Assembly (NCBI GenBank): GCA_023417065.1 | Contig: JAEZGH010000179.1 | Location: 1 to 20,106, forward strand | Direction of reading: 5' to 3' | DNA: 20,106 nucleotides | Source: Bacteroidota bacterium | Lineage (GTDB): Bacteria > Bacteroidota > Bacteroidia > Cytophagales > Cyclobacteriaceae | Translations under genes and position numbers: made by a program | Part shown: one piece after another, positions 5,599 to 14,470 of the stretch | Position numbering within the stretch: position 1 is the stretch's first letter | How the letters are laid out: the number at the start of each line of letters is the position of its first letter | Notes under the pieces: model-generated | Told to the model about the DNA's origin: nothing | Databases searched by the model: none | Seen by the model: the letters and a program-made list of their open reading frames with translations, nothing else

Positions 5599-7806
5599 TT
5601 GAAAAATTCTACCCAATACAGTCGTACCCCCTTGCGGGCAGCCCGCATCGCCGTAGTCGCCACGGGGCTCATCATGTTGGTCTTGTCTATTGTTTCTTCG
5701 TTGCGGATTCAGAAACTCGTAACGCTCTCCGACAACCTGTATTACACAAGTGAATTGCAGGTGATGCTTGAACGCGCATATTCGGATCTTCGTGACATCG
5801 ATGGTGCGGTCAAAAGCTTCGTCATCAGTCGTGACAGCTCGCACTATTATAAATTCTTGAGGCGCTCAGGCGACGCTTCGGCAGCTATTTCGAATCTGAA
5901 GACCATGGTGACCCGGCACGACCTACGCGCACAAATGGAAAAGCTCGACAGTCTGGTCCGGCAACGCGAGGCTATCATGCTCGACTTTATCAGTTCAGAT
6001 CGCCGGCCAAGAGAGTTTCTCGACAGGCTGCGAAGCACTAATGACGTCATCGACGATCTCATTCACTCCATTTCCGCCGCGGTCGAATTGCAGGAAGGTG
6101 ACCAGGTCACCCGCAAGCACGACGTGGCACGTATTACTCCATACGTTCTTCTGTCAATTCAGATCCTTATCGTTATCGTATTATTTCTCGCTTACCGGTT
6201 TATTGCAAGAGAGCTCAGAAATCGACAGTTAATCCTCGGCGAATTGCGTGCCACGAACGAAGAACTGAGCAGGAGCTTCCTTGAAATGAAAAGGCAAAAA
6301 GATTTCACTGAGGCAATCCTGGATTCGTCGTTCAGTCTCATCACGGTATACGATCTCGACGGAAGATTCATCTCCTTCAACAGGCAGTGTGAGGAACTTT
6401 ACAGAAAGAGAGCAGACGATGTTCTTGGCAAGAAATACCTGGAAGTATTCCCGGGTACCGAGGATTCTGCTACCTATAAGGACCTCCAGCGTGCCCTGGA
6501 AGGCGAGCCTGTTTATACAGAAAACTTTCAGGCGGTTGCAGAAGGCCGTTTCTTTCAAAGCCACACTGTGCCTGTCAGAGACTCCAACGGAATCCCTATA
6601 TACATCGTGGCTATTGCTGAGGAGATCACACCTATCGTAAACGTGGCGCGCGATCTGCGTATGGCCAACGAAGAATTGCTAAAACAGAAAGAATTTGCCG
6701 AAACGCTGTTGAACGCATCAGTTGATGCAATCTGCGTATTTGATACATCCCTCAGATTCGTATCCTTCAATAAGGCAGCTGCCCAGACTTTCGGCATAAC
6801 TCCTGACATGACCGGCATGGTGCTTCACGAAGCTTTTCCAAAAGCAGCGGGATCAAAGACACACCTGGGGCTTCTTGCCGCAGTTGATGGCATTCCTACG
6901 ATAAAGCTAGGGCATAAGTCCGTCGTGGTAGACAAGACTTTTGAATCATTCTTCATTCCGTTGAAGGCGAGTGATGAAGTATATGCGGTTATGCTGATTC
7001 ACCACGATGTCACAGATTTTGTATTGGCTTCGGAAGAACTTCACGAGAAAAACAGAGAGCTCGAACGAAGCAATAGTGAACTTGAGCAATTTGCATTTGT
7101 TGCCAGTCACGATTTACAGGAACCCCTCAGAAAAATACAGACATTTACGTCGATGATCCTTGAGGAGAATGTTGACGTCTCCAGGCGTCAGGATCTTATC
7201 CAACGGATTAATTCCGCCGCTTCGCGAATGAGTGAATTGATCCGTAACGTGCTGGATTTTTCAAAAATACGACTGGTGAACCCAGAGATAGAAACTGTCG
7301 ACCTGAATGACGTAGTGCGTCAGGCAATGGTTGAGCAGGAACTGCTTCTGAACGAGAAGGGTGGACAAATCCAATTCGATTCGTTACCGAAAGTCAGGGG
7401 ATCGTTTTTGCAACTTGTTCAGCTGTTTTCAAATCTCCTGGAGAATGCTGTCAAGTTTACGGTCAACATACCCGTCGTCAGAATTACGGCTGAAATTGTT
7501 TCCGGGCCGTCCAACGCTCCGCAGCGCGGGCTCGCTGACTATCACAAGATTTCGGTCATCGACAACGGTATTGGATTTCCGGAAAAGTACAAAGACCAAA
7601 TCTTTGAAGTGTTCAAACGTCTGCACTCGCAAAGTGAATTCAGGGGTACTGGTATCGGCCTTGCTATCTGCAAACGCGTTGTGACCAATCATAAGGGATT
7701 TATCGCCGTGGAAAGCGCGGTCGGCAAAGGCAGCACGTTCTCTGTTTACCTTCCTCTTGAGCAGGAAGATTCTGAAGATTCGAATAAGCCAACGGTGGCT
7801 GAATAG
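5599..7806 (+). CDS. Membrane sensor histidine kinase: periplasmic helical sensor, two PAS domains
   Basis: A 735-residue kinase. A membrane segment at about 14-34 and a second at about 181-200 flank a helical extracytoplasmic domain of the CHASE3/four-helix kind. PAS domains follow at about 235-345 and 365-475, each preceded by a coiled coil; no HAMP domain is apparent. HisKA carries H504 ('VASHDLQEPLRK'), and HATPase shows the N-box near N616, DNGIG (655-659) and GTGIGL (683-688). Start choice: a TGA lies immediately upstream of the TTG at 5599, and the first in-frame ATG (5674) would cut into the first membrane segment, so TTG is preferred. It is divergent from the stressosome operon and nearly touches the convergent permease gene (9 nt). 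No response regulator follows it; the receiver-only proteins at 105-962 are candidate partners. The signal sensed is unknown. Confidence 0.93.
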   Translation: MKNSTQYSRTPLRAARIAVVATGLIMLVLSIVSSLRIQKLVTLSDNLYYTSELQVMLERAYSDLRDIDGAVKSFVISRDSSHYYKFLRRSGDASAAISNLKTMVTRHDLRAQMEKLDSLVRQREAIMLDFISSDRRPREFLDRLRSTNDVIDDLIHSISAAVELQEGDQVTRKHDVARITPYVLLSIQILIVIVLFLAYRFIARELRNRQLILGELRATNEELSRSFLEMKRQKDFTEAILDSSFSLITVYDLDGRFISFNRQCEELYRKRADDVLGKKYLEVFPGTEDSATYKDLQRALEGEPVYTENFQAVAEGRFFQSHTVPVRDSNGIPIYIVAIAEEITPIVNVARDLRMANEELLKQKEFAETLLNASVDAICVFDTSLRFVSFNKAAAQTFGITPDMTGMVLHEAFPKAAGSKTHLGLLAAVDGIPTIKLGHKSVVVDKTFESFFIPLKASDEVYAVMLIHHDVTDFVLASEELHEKNRELERSNSELEQFAFVASHDLQEPLRKIQTFTSMILEENVDVSRRQDLIQRINSAASRMSELIRNVLDFSKIRLVNPEIETVDLNDVVRQAMVEQELLLNEKGGQIQFDSLPKVRGSFLQLVQLFSNLLENAVKFTVNIPVVRITAEIVSGPSNAPQRGLADYHKISVIDNGIGFPEKYKDQIFEVFKRLHSQSEFRGTGIGLAICKRVVTNHKGFIAVESAVGKGSTFSVYLPLEQEDSEDSNKPTVAE

Positions 7807-7815
7807 GATCGAATG

Positions 7816-8823
7816 TTATTGCGGCACAACCTTTGAATAAACGATTAACCCGAGGCCTGCAAAAAAGCATACGAACATAATCGTTAGAAGGACGCCGGTT
7901 CCTTTTGGAGCAGAATCGAATTCCTTCCAGATGAACACTCCCCAAAGCGCGGCTACAAGTACTGCACCCTGTCCAAGTCCGTAAGAAATGGCAGGCCCCG
8001 CTCTTTCAGCAGCAATGATGCTAAACGTCATTCCCACGCACCAGATCAGGCCACCCAGGATCCCCGTCAGATGAGTGGGGAGCGTCCCCTTGAAATACAT
8101 GTCGTAGGTCACAGGATCACCCTCAACTGGTTTCTTCATCAGAACTGTATTAAAAATAATATTACTCAGCAGTATGCCCAGCGAGAAGATCACAATAGCG
8201 GTATAGGGCGTAAGCTTACCTCCCTCGGGGGACGAGAAGTTCTGGGCCATGGCTTCGACGACAAATCCGTAAAACTGCGCCATCAGCACGCCCGCGACTA
8301 CAGACAGAATCAGTCCCTTCGTGGGAATCTTGTTTTCGCGTTGGCTCATCCGGCGGTAGGCAATCGCATTGACGATAATTCCGATCGCAATCAGCAGGAC
8401 ACCTGTTAATATAAGCCCGAGATTTCCGGAAGGCACGCGGATATAGTTGTTGATAACACCCCACACGAGAGCAATGCCAATCCCAACTGGAAAGGCCACA
8501 GACAGCCCCGCTACGGAAATTGCGGCAATCAGAAGAATATTAGCCAGGTTGAACACTACTCCGCCGACAAATGCTGCTGTCAGACTTGGACTATCCGCCT
8601 GACGGAGATCGTCCATGAAACTGCGGCCTTCGCTTCCTAAGGTTCCCAGCGTAAACGCAAACAACAGTGAAGTTAAGAATATTCCGACGACATAGTCCCA
8701 GTAAAACAACTCCGATCTCCAGGTACGTGCTGCAAGTTTCTGCGTGTTTCCCCATGAGCCCCAACACAGCATAGTAACAACACAAAACAATACTGCAGCG
8801 GCATAAGATTTAACGATAAACAT
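7816..8823 (-). CDS. Sugar permease of the GRP/ureide-permease (DMT superfamily) type
   Basis: A 335-residue inner-membrane protein with about ten predicted hydrophobic helices. The N-terminal 'TMLCWGSWGNTQKL' region and the later 'GLGQGAVLVAALWGVFIWKEF' segment are typical of the glucose/ribose porter branch of the drug/metabolite transporter superfamily. Automated annotation often calls these 'multidrug DMT transporter permease', but the company it keeps argues for a sugar or sugar-like substrate. It is the third gene of a minus-strand operon, 11 nt after an exported ADP-ribosylglycohydrolase-family gene and downstream of ribokinase. Ribose, or a ribosyl compound produced by the hydrolase, is the best guess. 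The topology is clear from the sequence; the substrate is an inference. Confidence 0.88.
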   Translation of the reverse strand: MFIVKSYAAAVLFCVVTMLCWGSWGNTQKLAARTWRSELFYWDYVVGIFLTSLLFAFTLGTLGSEGRSFMDDLRQADSPSLTAAFVGGVVFNLANILLIAAISVAGLSVAFPVGIGIALVWGVINNYIRVPSGNLGLILTGVLLIAIGIIVNAIAYRRMSQRENKIPTKGLILSVVAGVLMAQFYGFVVEAMAQNFSSPEGGKLTPYTAIVIFSLGILLSNIIFNTVLMKKPVEGDPVTYDMYFKGTLPTHLTGILGGLIWCVGMTFSIIAAERAGPAISYGLGQGAVLVAALWGVFIWKEFDSAPKGTGVLLTIMFVCFFAGLGLIVYSKVVPQ

Positions 8824-8834
8824 AGGCCCCTTGA

Positions 8835-10394
8835 TTAGATTGCTGATGATCCTGACTTGCTGGAATAAATGATAATATCCTGAATCCTCACGGGATTCTT
8901 TGGATCGGGATTGCGAAGCCTAAGTTCGATGGTATGCTTTCGTTCGGGAAGTTTGTACTTCCAGCAAAGCTCATGGCGGCGCGTTGTAAAACCTGCAGGT
9001 AAATCAATTGTTTCGACCAATTCTCCGTCGATATAAAGTTCTGCCTTGGCGACATAATCTGATTCACGTTGTTCGGCATTTACTCTTCCGCGTATAACGA
9101 AGCCGTTGCCATCGAACGTAAGCTTATACGCCGAAGACAGATCCTGATGTACGCCAATCTTATCCTTTGGATAGTGTCCTTCAAAGCTTTGCTCGAGTTT
9201 TACAGCCATGGGTTGTTGAACAGCGATGGTGATTTTGTCCCCCTCTACACTTCCTCCGTTTCGTTGGATGTTCTGGAGCGCGTGATCAAATCCCATCTCA
9301 TACACGTCAAGCAAAGAAAGGTTGGTGTATTTAAACTTAAGGGATTCGGCATCGGAAAGCCCCGCCTTCCATTGTTCAGGAATTTTATCATAGCCCAGAA
9401 TAGTACCAAGAATTCCGCCGGCGGTAGCAGGATTGCAGTCAGAGTCCTGCCCCGCCCTGGTACTGATTTCCATGGTCTTTGTAAAATCGCTTTCGCCATA
9501 CAACAGGCCAAGCACGACATACGCAGCATTGACCGTTGCGTCTATGTTGAGTGCTGAAAATACACCGTCAGGGCAACCAACGTCTTCTGCATGTTTCTTC
9601 TGGATTTCGAACCACGTTTGCTTCCAGTCATTGGGATACTGTGCGTGCCAGTTGATGACGTCACTGATCACTTTGTGAAATCTTGATTCACCAGGAATGG
9701 TCTTGAGTGCTTCCTTTACTACGGTATTGACATCATCCGATACAAAAGCCATAGCATACATGGCGCCTACGAACACCCCGCCATACCACCCATCGCCATA
9801 GTTCATGATATGCCCAATCTTGTCGCTGATCTGTGATGCTGTATTCGGCATGCCGGGTGACATCAGTCCGGCAAAATCTGCTTCAATCTGGTAGTCTATG
9901 CAATCGGCGTGAGGGTTATTCATCCAATGACCGGAATGCGGTGCCGGAATACCGTGAAGGATGTTATACCTTCCGGCCTGATTGGCATGCCATAACATGT
10001 ACCCTGCGTTGGCATATGCATGTGCAAATTCATCAACCGATGCATCAAGTCCATGTTTTTCAAAAACTTCGACAAAGGTGAGATCCATGTAAATATCGTC
10101 GTACAAACCGGGGTTGTTTTCCATCGTTTCCCGTATGTATCCATCGTACCACTTAATGCGGTGATAATCCTGGATGAAGGTTCCGTTAAACTGAAATTCT
10201 GTTGGACCTCCAAAGGTGACACCGATGGTCTGACCAGCCCATCCACCTTTGATTTTATCTTTCAGAACGTCCTGTGATAACGTAATGGTTTCAGGAATAG
10301 CCTTCGATTGTTTGTCGACTCCACTTTTTTCACTGCAGGACATCAGACTGATACACAAGGCGAAAGATGTAAGGAGGAAAAGGTTAGGACGCAT
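8835..10394 (-). CDS. Exported ADP-ribosylglycohydrolase-family lipoprotein
   Basis: A 519-residue protein with a lipoprotein signal peptide (hydrophobic stretch then 'LMSC', lipid-bearing Cys20). The ARH fold covers about 40-375. The first metal-site motif is 'DDIYMDLTF' (D99, D100, D104) and the second is 'GQDSDCNPATAGG' (D317, D319), matching the paired acidic motifs that bind Mg2+ and the ribose in ADP-ribosylglycohydrolases. Residues about 385-510 form an extra beta-rich domain that may bind carbohydrate or pack on the catalytic domain; classical ARH enzymes lack it. Most characterised family members are cytoplasmic; export here suggests cleavage of a ribosyl bond in an external nutrient such as ADP-ribose, NAD or a nucleoside-like compound. 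It lies 5 nt after ribokinase and 11 nt before a permease. The exact substrate cannot be told from sequence. Confidence 0.9.
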   Translation of the reverse strand: MRPNLFLLTSFALCISLMSCSEKSGVDKQSKAIPETITLSQDVLKDKIKGGWAGQTIGVTFGGPTEFQFNGTFIQDYHRIKWYDGYIRETMENNPGLYDDIYMDLTFVEVFEKHGLDASVDEFAHAYANAGYMLWHANQAGRYNILHGIPAPHSGHWMNNPHADCIDYQIEADFAGLMSPGMPNTASQISDKIGHIMNYGDGWYGGVFVGAMYAMAFVSDDVNTVVKEALKTIPGESRFHKVISDVINWHAQYPNDWKQTWFEIQKKHAEDVGCPDGVFSALNIDATVNAAYVVLGLLYGESDFTKTMEISTRAGQDSDCNPATAGGILGTILGYDKIPEQWKAGLSDAESLKFKYTNLSLLDVYEMGFDHALQNIQRNGGSVEGDKITIAVQQPMAVKLEQSFEGHYPKDKIGVHQDLSSAYKLTFDGNGFVIRGRVNAEQRESDYVAKAELYIDGELVETIDLPAGFTTRRHELCWKYKLPERKHTIELRLRNPDPKNPVRIQDIIIYSSKSGSSAI

Positions 10395-10399
10395 AGTTC

Positions 10400-11320
10400 T
10401 CAGTTTTTATTCTGGATATGTTTCACTTCATTCAGGTACGGCATAGAAGCCTGTGCTCCCATTCGCGTCACGGATATTGACGCAGCATCACAGCCGAATT
10501 GTGCAGCTTCGGCAAGTGTCATCCCCGTGGCAAGTCCGGCCGCAAGTGCGCCGTTGAAGCAATCTCCTGCAGCAGTAGTATCAATTGCCTTTACTGGGGG
10601 TGGTGACAGAAATGTTTTGGATGAACCATCCGAAAGGCAGACACCTCTTTTTCCGAGTGTGATGATGACGTTGGGAATTCCAAGATTATGCAGCGCTTCG
10701 GCAGCTTGTATGGCTGAAGGCTCATCATTAACATCAATCCCTGTCAGCAATCCGGCCTCTGTTTCATTGGGGGTTATTAAAAAAAGTCCTGGAAGAATAT
10801 CCTTTGGCAATGCAGCCGCCGGGGCCGGGTTGAGGATCACTTTGTGATACTGCTTATTCGCGTGAAACACAACATGCGCAACAGTGTTCATAGGAATCTC
10901 CAGTTGCATCAGGATGATGGCCTCGCCCGTGAACGTATGAAGCGCGGCATTAACATCTTCTTCATCAAGGGAGTGATTAGCCCCGGGAGCCACCATGATG
11001 AGGTTCTCTCCATCTGAATCCACGCCAATGAGCGCTACCCCTGAAGGATGATCCGGGTCGGTGTATACAAACTGCGTATTGATTTTTTCGTCCGCGAAAA
11101 TGCCCGCTGTTCTTTGTCCAAACACGTCGTTACCGACCTTGGTGACGAACGTTACATCTGCACCGAGCCGGGCCGCGGCGACAGCCTGGTTTGCGCCCTT
11201 GCCTCCGGCATTCATCAGAAAAGTATTTCCGATTACAGTTTCGCCCGGACCTGGTAGGCGGCTGCTTTTTACGACCATATCCGTGTTTGAACTCCCAATA
11301 ACAAGAACAGGAAGCGCCAT
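10400..11320 (-). CDS. rbsK: Ribokinase (PfkB family)
   Basis: A 306-residue PfkB-family sugar kinase of normal ribokinase length. It shows the substrate-binding start 'GSSNTDMV' (D14), PfkB signature 1 with 'GGKGANQAVAAARLGA' (39-54), 'NPAPA' (164-168), 'NETEA' (185-189), and signature 2 'DTTAAGDCFNGALA' (247-260) with catalytic base D253. It converts D-ribose to ribose 5-phosphate using ATP in the cytoplasm, feeding the pentose phosphate pathway and nucleotide synthesis. It is the first gene of the three-gene operon with the exported hydrolase and permease, and is divergent from a padR gene with 169 nt between the starts. The operon order supports ribose over other PfkB substrates such as fructose or adenosine. 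No LacI-type or other ribose repressor is adjacent. Confidence 0.94.
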   Translation of the reverse strand: MALPVLVIGSSNTDMVVKSSRLPGPGETVIGNTFLMNAGGKGANQAVAAARLGADVTFVTKVGNDVFGQRTAGIFADEKINTQFVYTDPDHPSGVALIGVDSDGENLIMVAPGANHSLDEEDVNAALHTFTGEAIILMQLEIPMNTVAHVVFHANKQYHKVILNPAPAAALPKDILPGLFLITPNETEAGLLTGIDVNDEPSAIQAAEALHNLGIPNVIITLGKRGVCLSDGSSKTFLSPPPVKAIDTTAAGDCFNGALAAGLATGMTLAEAAQFGCDAASISVTRMGAQASMPYLNEVKHIQNKN

Positions 11321-11489
11321 TTGGTGAAGGTTTTGGATTCAGATTACGCGACGTGGAGCGTCTTAATGTACAGGAAAAAATTTATCGAACAATCCTTTTC
11401 AGGGTGATTCTTGCTGCTTCCAACTTTTGGTATCGCTTTTTCTGAAAAAACGAAACCCGTATATTTCTTTCACGTTTGTAGAACCAGCG

Positions 11490-11825
11490 ATGAAAGGTAC
11501 AAACATTGGTGAACTTGAAGAGCTCGTCCTGCTGACGGTGGGAATACTTCATCCCGATGCCTACGGTGTTGCTGTGATGGACGAGTTGGACAAACAGGCA
11601 GGGCGGAGTCTGAATATCAGTGCCGTTCATGCAGTTCTTACCCGTCTTGAGGAAAAGGGGTTAGTGAAATCTCAGATGAGCGAACCCAGCGAGGTTCGCG
11701 GAGGACGAAGGAAACGGATCTTCGTACTTACCGCAGCTGGAAAACGGGCGTTGAAAGAGGCGCATGAGTTGCGAACTCAATTATACAACCGCATACCAAA
11801 GATCGCCTTCCAATTCAGCTATTGA
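11490..11825 (+). CDS. PadR-family transcriptional regulator
   Basis: A 111-residue winged-helix protein of the short PadR type. The N-terminal 'GELEELVLLTVGIL' followed by 'YGVAVMDEL', the recognition-helix region 'SAVHAVLTRLEEKGLV', and the wing ending 'RGGRRKRIFVLTAAGKRAL' match the family. The ATG at 11490 is chosen because it gives the standard PadR N-terminus; an upstream TTG at 11427 adds 21 residues with no family match. Its TGA overlaps the ATG of the downstream permease gene by one base (TGATG), so the two are translationally coupled. PadR proteins usually repress their own operon, often one for an ABC exporter, and are released by a small molecule or envelope signal. The operator should lie in the 169-nt gap shared with rbsK, though no clear dyad was identified there. 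Confidence 0.92.
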   Translation: MKGTNIGELEELVLLTVGILHPDAYGVAVMDELDKQAGRSLNISAVHAVLTRLEEKGLVKSQMSEPSEVRGGRRKRIFVLTAAGKRALKEAHELRTQLYNRIPKIAFQFSY

Positions 11826-14452
11826 TGGCCATGAATCGAAAACCCAGTCAGCGCAGGCAGTCACCACCGATTTGGGCAGACCGATTTCTTCAGTGGTATT
11901 GCCGACCCGAGTTGTTGGAAGAAATACAGGGCGACGCATGGGAGATCTTTTCGAGGGATTCGATGCAAAGACCGGGGTATGCGAAATTCAGATTTATCTG
12001 GAATGTCATTCGGTTTTGCCGATGGCGGAACATCAGGAGAACATCCCGATTCGAAAATACTTCTTACTCTACAGCTATGTTTAGAAACGCACTCGTTGTT
12101 TCCATACGGAATTTTCTACGTCAGCCCGGACACACCGCGCTGAATGTTGCCGGTCTTGCGATAGGCTTTTGCTGCGTACTTCTTCTTGCTTTATGGGTAC
12201 GGTATGAGCTTTCCTTTGACCGCTTCCATCACGATCATGAAGGCTTGTTTAAAGTCATAAGCCATGTCAGGTCCGAAAGCTCAGTACAAACATTCGACGC
12301 TGCGTCTGCAGCCATTGACGTAACGTCGGTTCCGGAGATTGAATCATCCGTGAGCGTTTCACAGGGATCGCGCTGGCCTCACACGCTATGTTTTAAAGAT
12401 GAGAAATCAAGTGATGAATGTATCTATCTGAACGGGATTTATGCAGGCTCTTCATTCTTTTCCGTATTCAATTTTCCAATCAGCCAGGGTGCGGTTTCGC
12501 CCCTGAGTGAGGAGTCCAGCATTGCGATCTCCGAATCAATGGCTGCCAAACTCTGGGGCACAGACTCACCTGTTGGCAAGACGATTAAGGTTGATGGTCA
12601 CATTCCCGTGACTATTGCTTCCGTATTTGAAGACGTCCCGTCCAATTCATCGCTGCATTTCGATTTCGTAATGCCTTTTACCGTATTGAAAAAATTATGG
12701 GGTGCTAATGACGAACAAATGGCGGGTCAGTTTTTCCCGACGTTTATTCGAACCTCGCATGGAAACACAGCAACGCTTACGGAAAAACTTAATCATCCTT
12801 CAGTTCTCACTGAGGATTTGAAAAACTATAACGTCAGCTATGAGGCTTATCCATTTACAGACTGGCGACTCCACGGGAAGTTTGAAAATGGGGTGAACAG
12901 CGGGGGCAGAATCTTTTACATTCGGTTGTTCCTTGCCATCGGTGCGTTGGTGCTGATGCTTGCGGTAATCAACTACATAAACATGGCAACGGCAAAAGCA
13001 ACGACCAGAGCACGTGAGATCGGCATTCGAAAAGTGACCGGCGCGCGCAAAGGAACCATCGTCCTACAGTTTCTAAGCGAGTCTCTGTTGCTGGTGCTGA
13101 TTGCGTTCACGATTGCTCTTATGTTTGCGCAGATGGCATTACCATTCTTCAGTGAACTCGTAGGGGAACCGTTGAAAGCCGACTGGATCTCCGGTAACCT
13201 TCCGCTTCTGCTCGGCATACTGCTATTAAGTGTGGCATTTGCCGCGGGCATATATCCGGCGTTGGTCATCTCGTCGTTCCAGCCCATAAAAATCCTCAAG
13301 AATCAGGTTGTCCCGGGGGGAAATGGCTCGGACCGGATGCGAAAAGGTCTTCTTATTGTACAAGTCACTATTTCGCTGGCGATTTTGAATTTTGCCGGAG
13401 TGATTTTTTCTCAGTTGGATTTTATTCATAAGCAGAACCCTGGGTTTGAATATGCGAACACGCTCCGCATTGAACCAACGGGGGATTTGTTCAGAAACTT
13501 TGAGACGTTCAAGAATGAACTTGCGAAGAATCCTGCGATACTCAGCGTGGGAGCATCAAACCTGAATCCTATCGGAAGTGGAGGCCATAACATAGCGGTA
13601 ACCTGGAGTGGGAAATCACCTGACACGCGCATTACGTTTCAAACCATTGGTTGCAGCTATGAGTTTCCCGAAACGATTGGCTTGACGATCCTCGAAGGCA
13701 GTGGGTTCTCCGCCAAGCCCCTCGACTCATTGTTAACGGAGGCGATGATCAGTCGCGACGCTGCCAGGGTAATGCAGATGGATGATCCCATCGGACAACA
13801 AATTGAAGTGAATGGCAGGAAGTGCGTTATCACGGGAATTGTCAACGACTTCCACACCGAGTCATTCCATCAAGCCAGGCTACCCGTAATTTTGTATCGC
13901 ACCGACTACATGCACACCGCAGGAGTTTACATCCGTTTCAAATCAGGAACTACGGCCGAATCTCTGGCTGCAGTGCAAGCTGCATATAAGGCAATCGAAC
14001 CTACGTTCACGATGCGTTACTGGTTCCAGGATGAGACGTTCGACGAACAATACAAAACCGAAAGCGTCGTCGCGAGGCTGGTGCTGATTTTAACTATTAT
14101 CACCCTGGTTATCGCCACCATCGGAGTAGTAAGCCTCTCAACGTTCAACGTATTAAGAAAGACAAAAGAGATCAGCGTTCGCCGCGTCTTTGGGGCTTCC
14201 GCGATTCAGATTCTTTCATTGTTGAGCAGGGAATTTACTTGGGTGATGCTATTTGCAATACTTGTGGCGCTTCCTGTGTCGTGGCTGGCAGCAGATCAGT
14301 GGTTATCAGGATTTGCATATCATATTCCCGTGCCTGCATGGCTATTCGGAGCCAGCTTCATCATACTGGCTTTGATGGCTGTGGCTATCATCTGCGTTCA
14401 GGGGATCAAAACCGCCTTCGGAAATCCATCAGAAATCTTGCGGAGAGAATAG
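11825..14452 (+). CDS. FtsX/MacB-type ABC transporter permease
   Basis: An 875-residue permease with the double MacB/FtsX layout. Residues 1-85 form a soluble prefix ('PIWADRFLQWYCRPELLEEIQGDAWE' region) found in Bacteroidota permeases that pair with PadR. A membrane segment near 105-125 is followed by a periplasmic MacB-core domain. An FtsX three-helix block comes next around 370-490 (its loop has 'AREIGIRKVTGA'). Then there is a second core domain, and a final FtsX block ends 'IKTAFGNPSEILRRE'. The start at 11825 (ATG) shares one base with the padR stop; the preceding TTG is not needed. No ATPase or membrane-fusion gene is adjacent, so the ATP-binding partner must be encoded elsewhere. Related systems act as mechanotransmission pumps for peptides, lipids or antibiotics; the substrate here is unknown. 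The gene ends 18 nt from the convergent ankyrin gene. Confidence 0.92.
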   Translation: MAMNRKPSQRRQSPPIWADRFLQWYCRPELLEEIQGDAWEIFSRDSMQRPGYAKFRFIWNVIRFCRWRNIRRTSRFENTSYSTAMFRNALVVSIRNFLRQPGHTALNVAGLAIGFCCVLLLALWVRYELSFDRFHHDHEGLFKVISHVRSESSVQTFDAASAAIDVTSVPEIESSVSVSQGSRWPHTLCFKDEKSSDECIYLNGIYAGSSFFSVFNFPISQGAVSPLSEESSIAISESMAAKLWGTDSPVGKTIKVDGHIPVTIASVFEDVPSNSSLHFDFVMPFTVLKKLWGANDEQMAGQFFPTFIRTSHGNTATLTEKLNHPSVLTEDLKNYNVSYEAYPFTDWRLHGKFENGVNSGGRIFYIRLFLAIGALVLMLAVINYINMATAKATTRAREIGIRKVTGARKGTIVLQFLSESLLLVLIAFTIALMFAQMALPFFSELVGEPLKADWISGNLPLLLGILLLSVAFAAGIYPALVISSFQPIKILKNQVVPGGNGSDRMRKGLLIVQVTISLAILNFAGVIFSQLDFIHKQNPGFEYANTLRIEPTGDLFRNFETFKNELAKNPAILSVGASNLNPIGSGGHNIAVTWSGKSPDTRITFQTIGCSYEFPETIGLTILEGSGFSAKPLDSLLTEAMISRDAARVMQMDDPIGQQIEVNGRKCVITGIVNDFHTESFHQARLPVILYRTDYMHTAGVYIRFKSGTTAESLAAVQAAYKAIEPTFTMRYWFQDETFDEQYKTESVVARLVLILTIITLVIATIGVVSLSTFNVLRKTKEISVRRVFGASAIQILSLLSREFTWVMLFAILVALPVSWLAADQWLSGFAYHIPVPAWLFGASFIILALMAVAIICVQGIKTAFGNPSEILRRE

Positions 14453-14470
14453 ACGATCTTCGGCACCAGC

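Noticed and set aside
5515..5844. A 109-codon minus-strand frame over the start of the membrane kinase gene.
   Set aside because: It is antisense to a well-supported kinase N-terminus and has no recognisable domain; it is a shadow of the coding strand.
11460..11467. TATATTTC as a -7 promoter box for padR.
   Set aside because: It matches TAnnTTTG at all but one fixed base, but no TTG lies 19-21 nt upstream; the nearest is 30 nt away.
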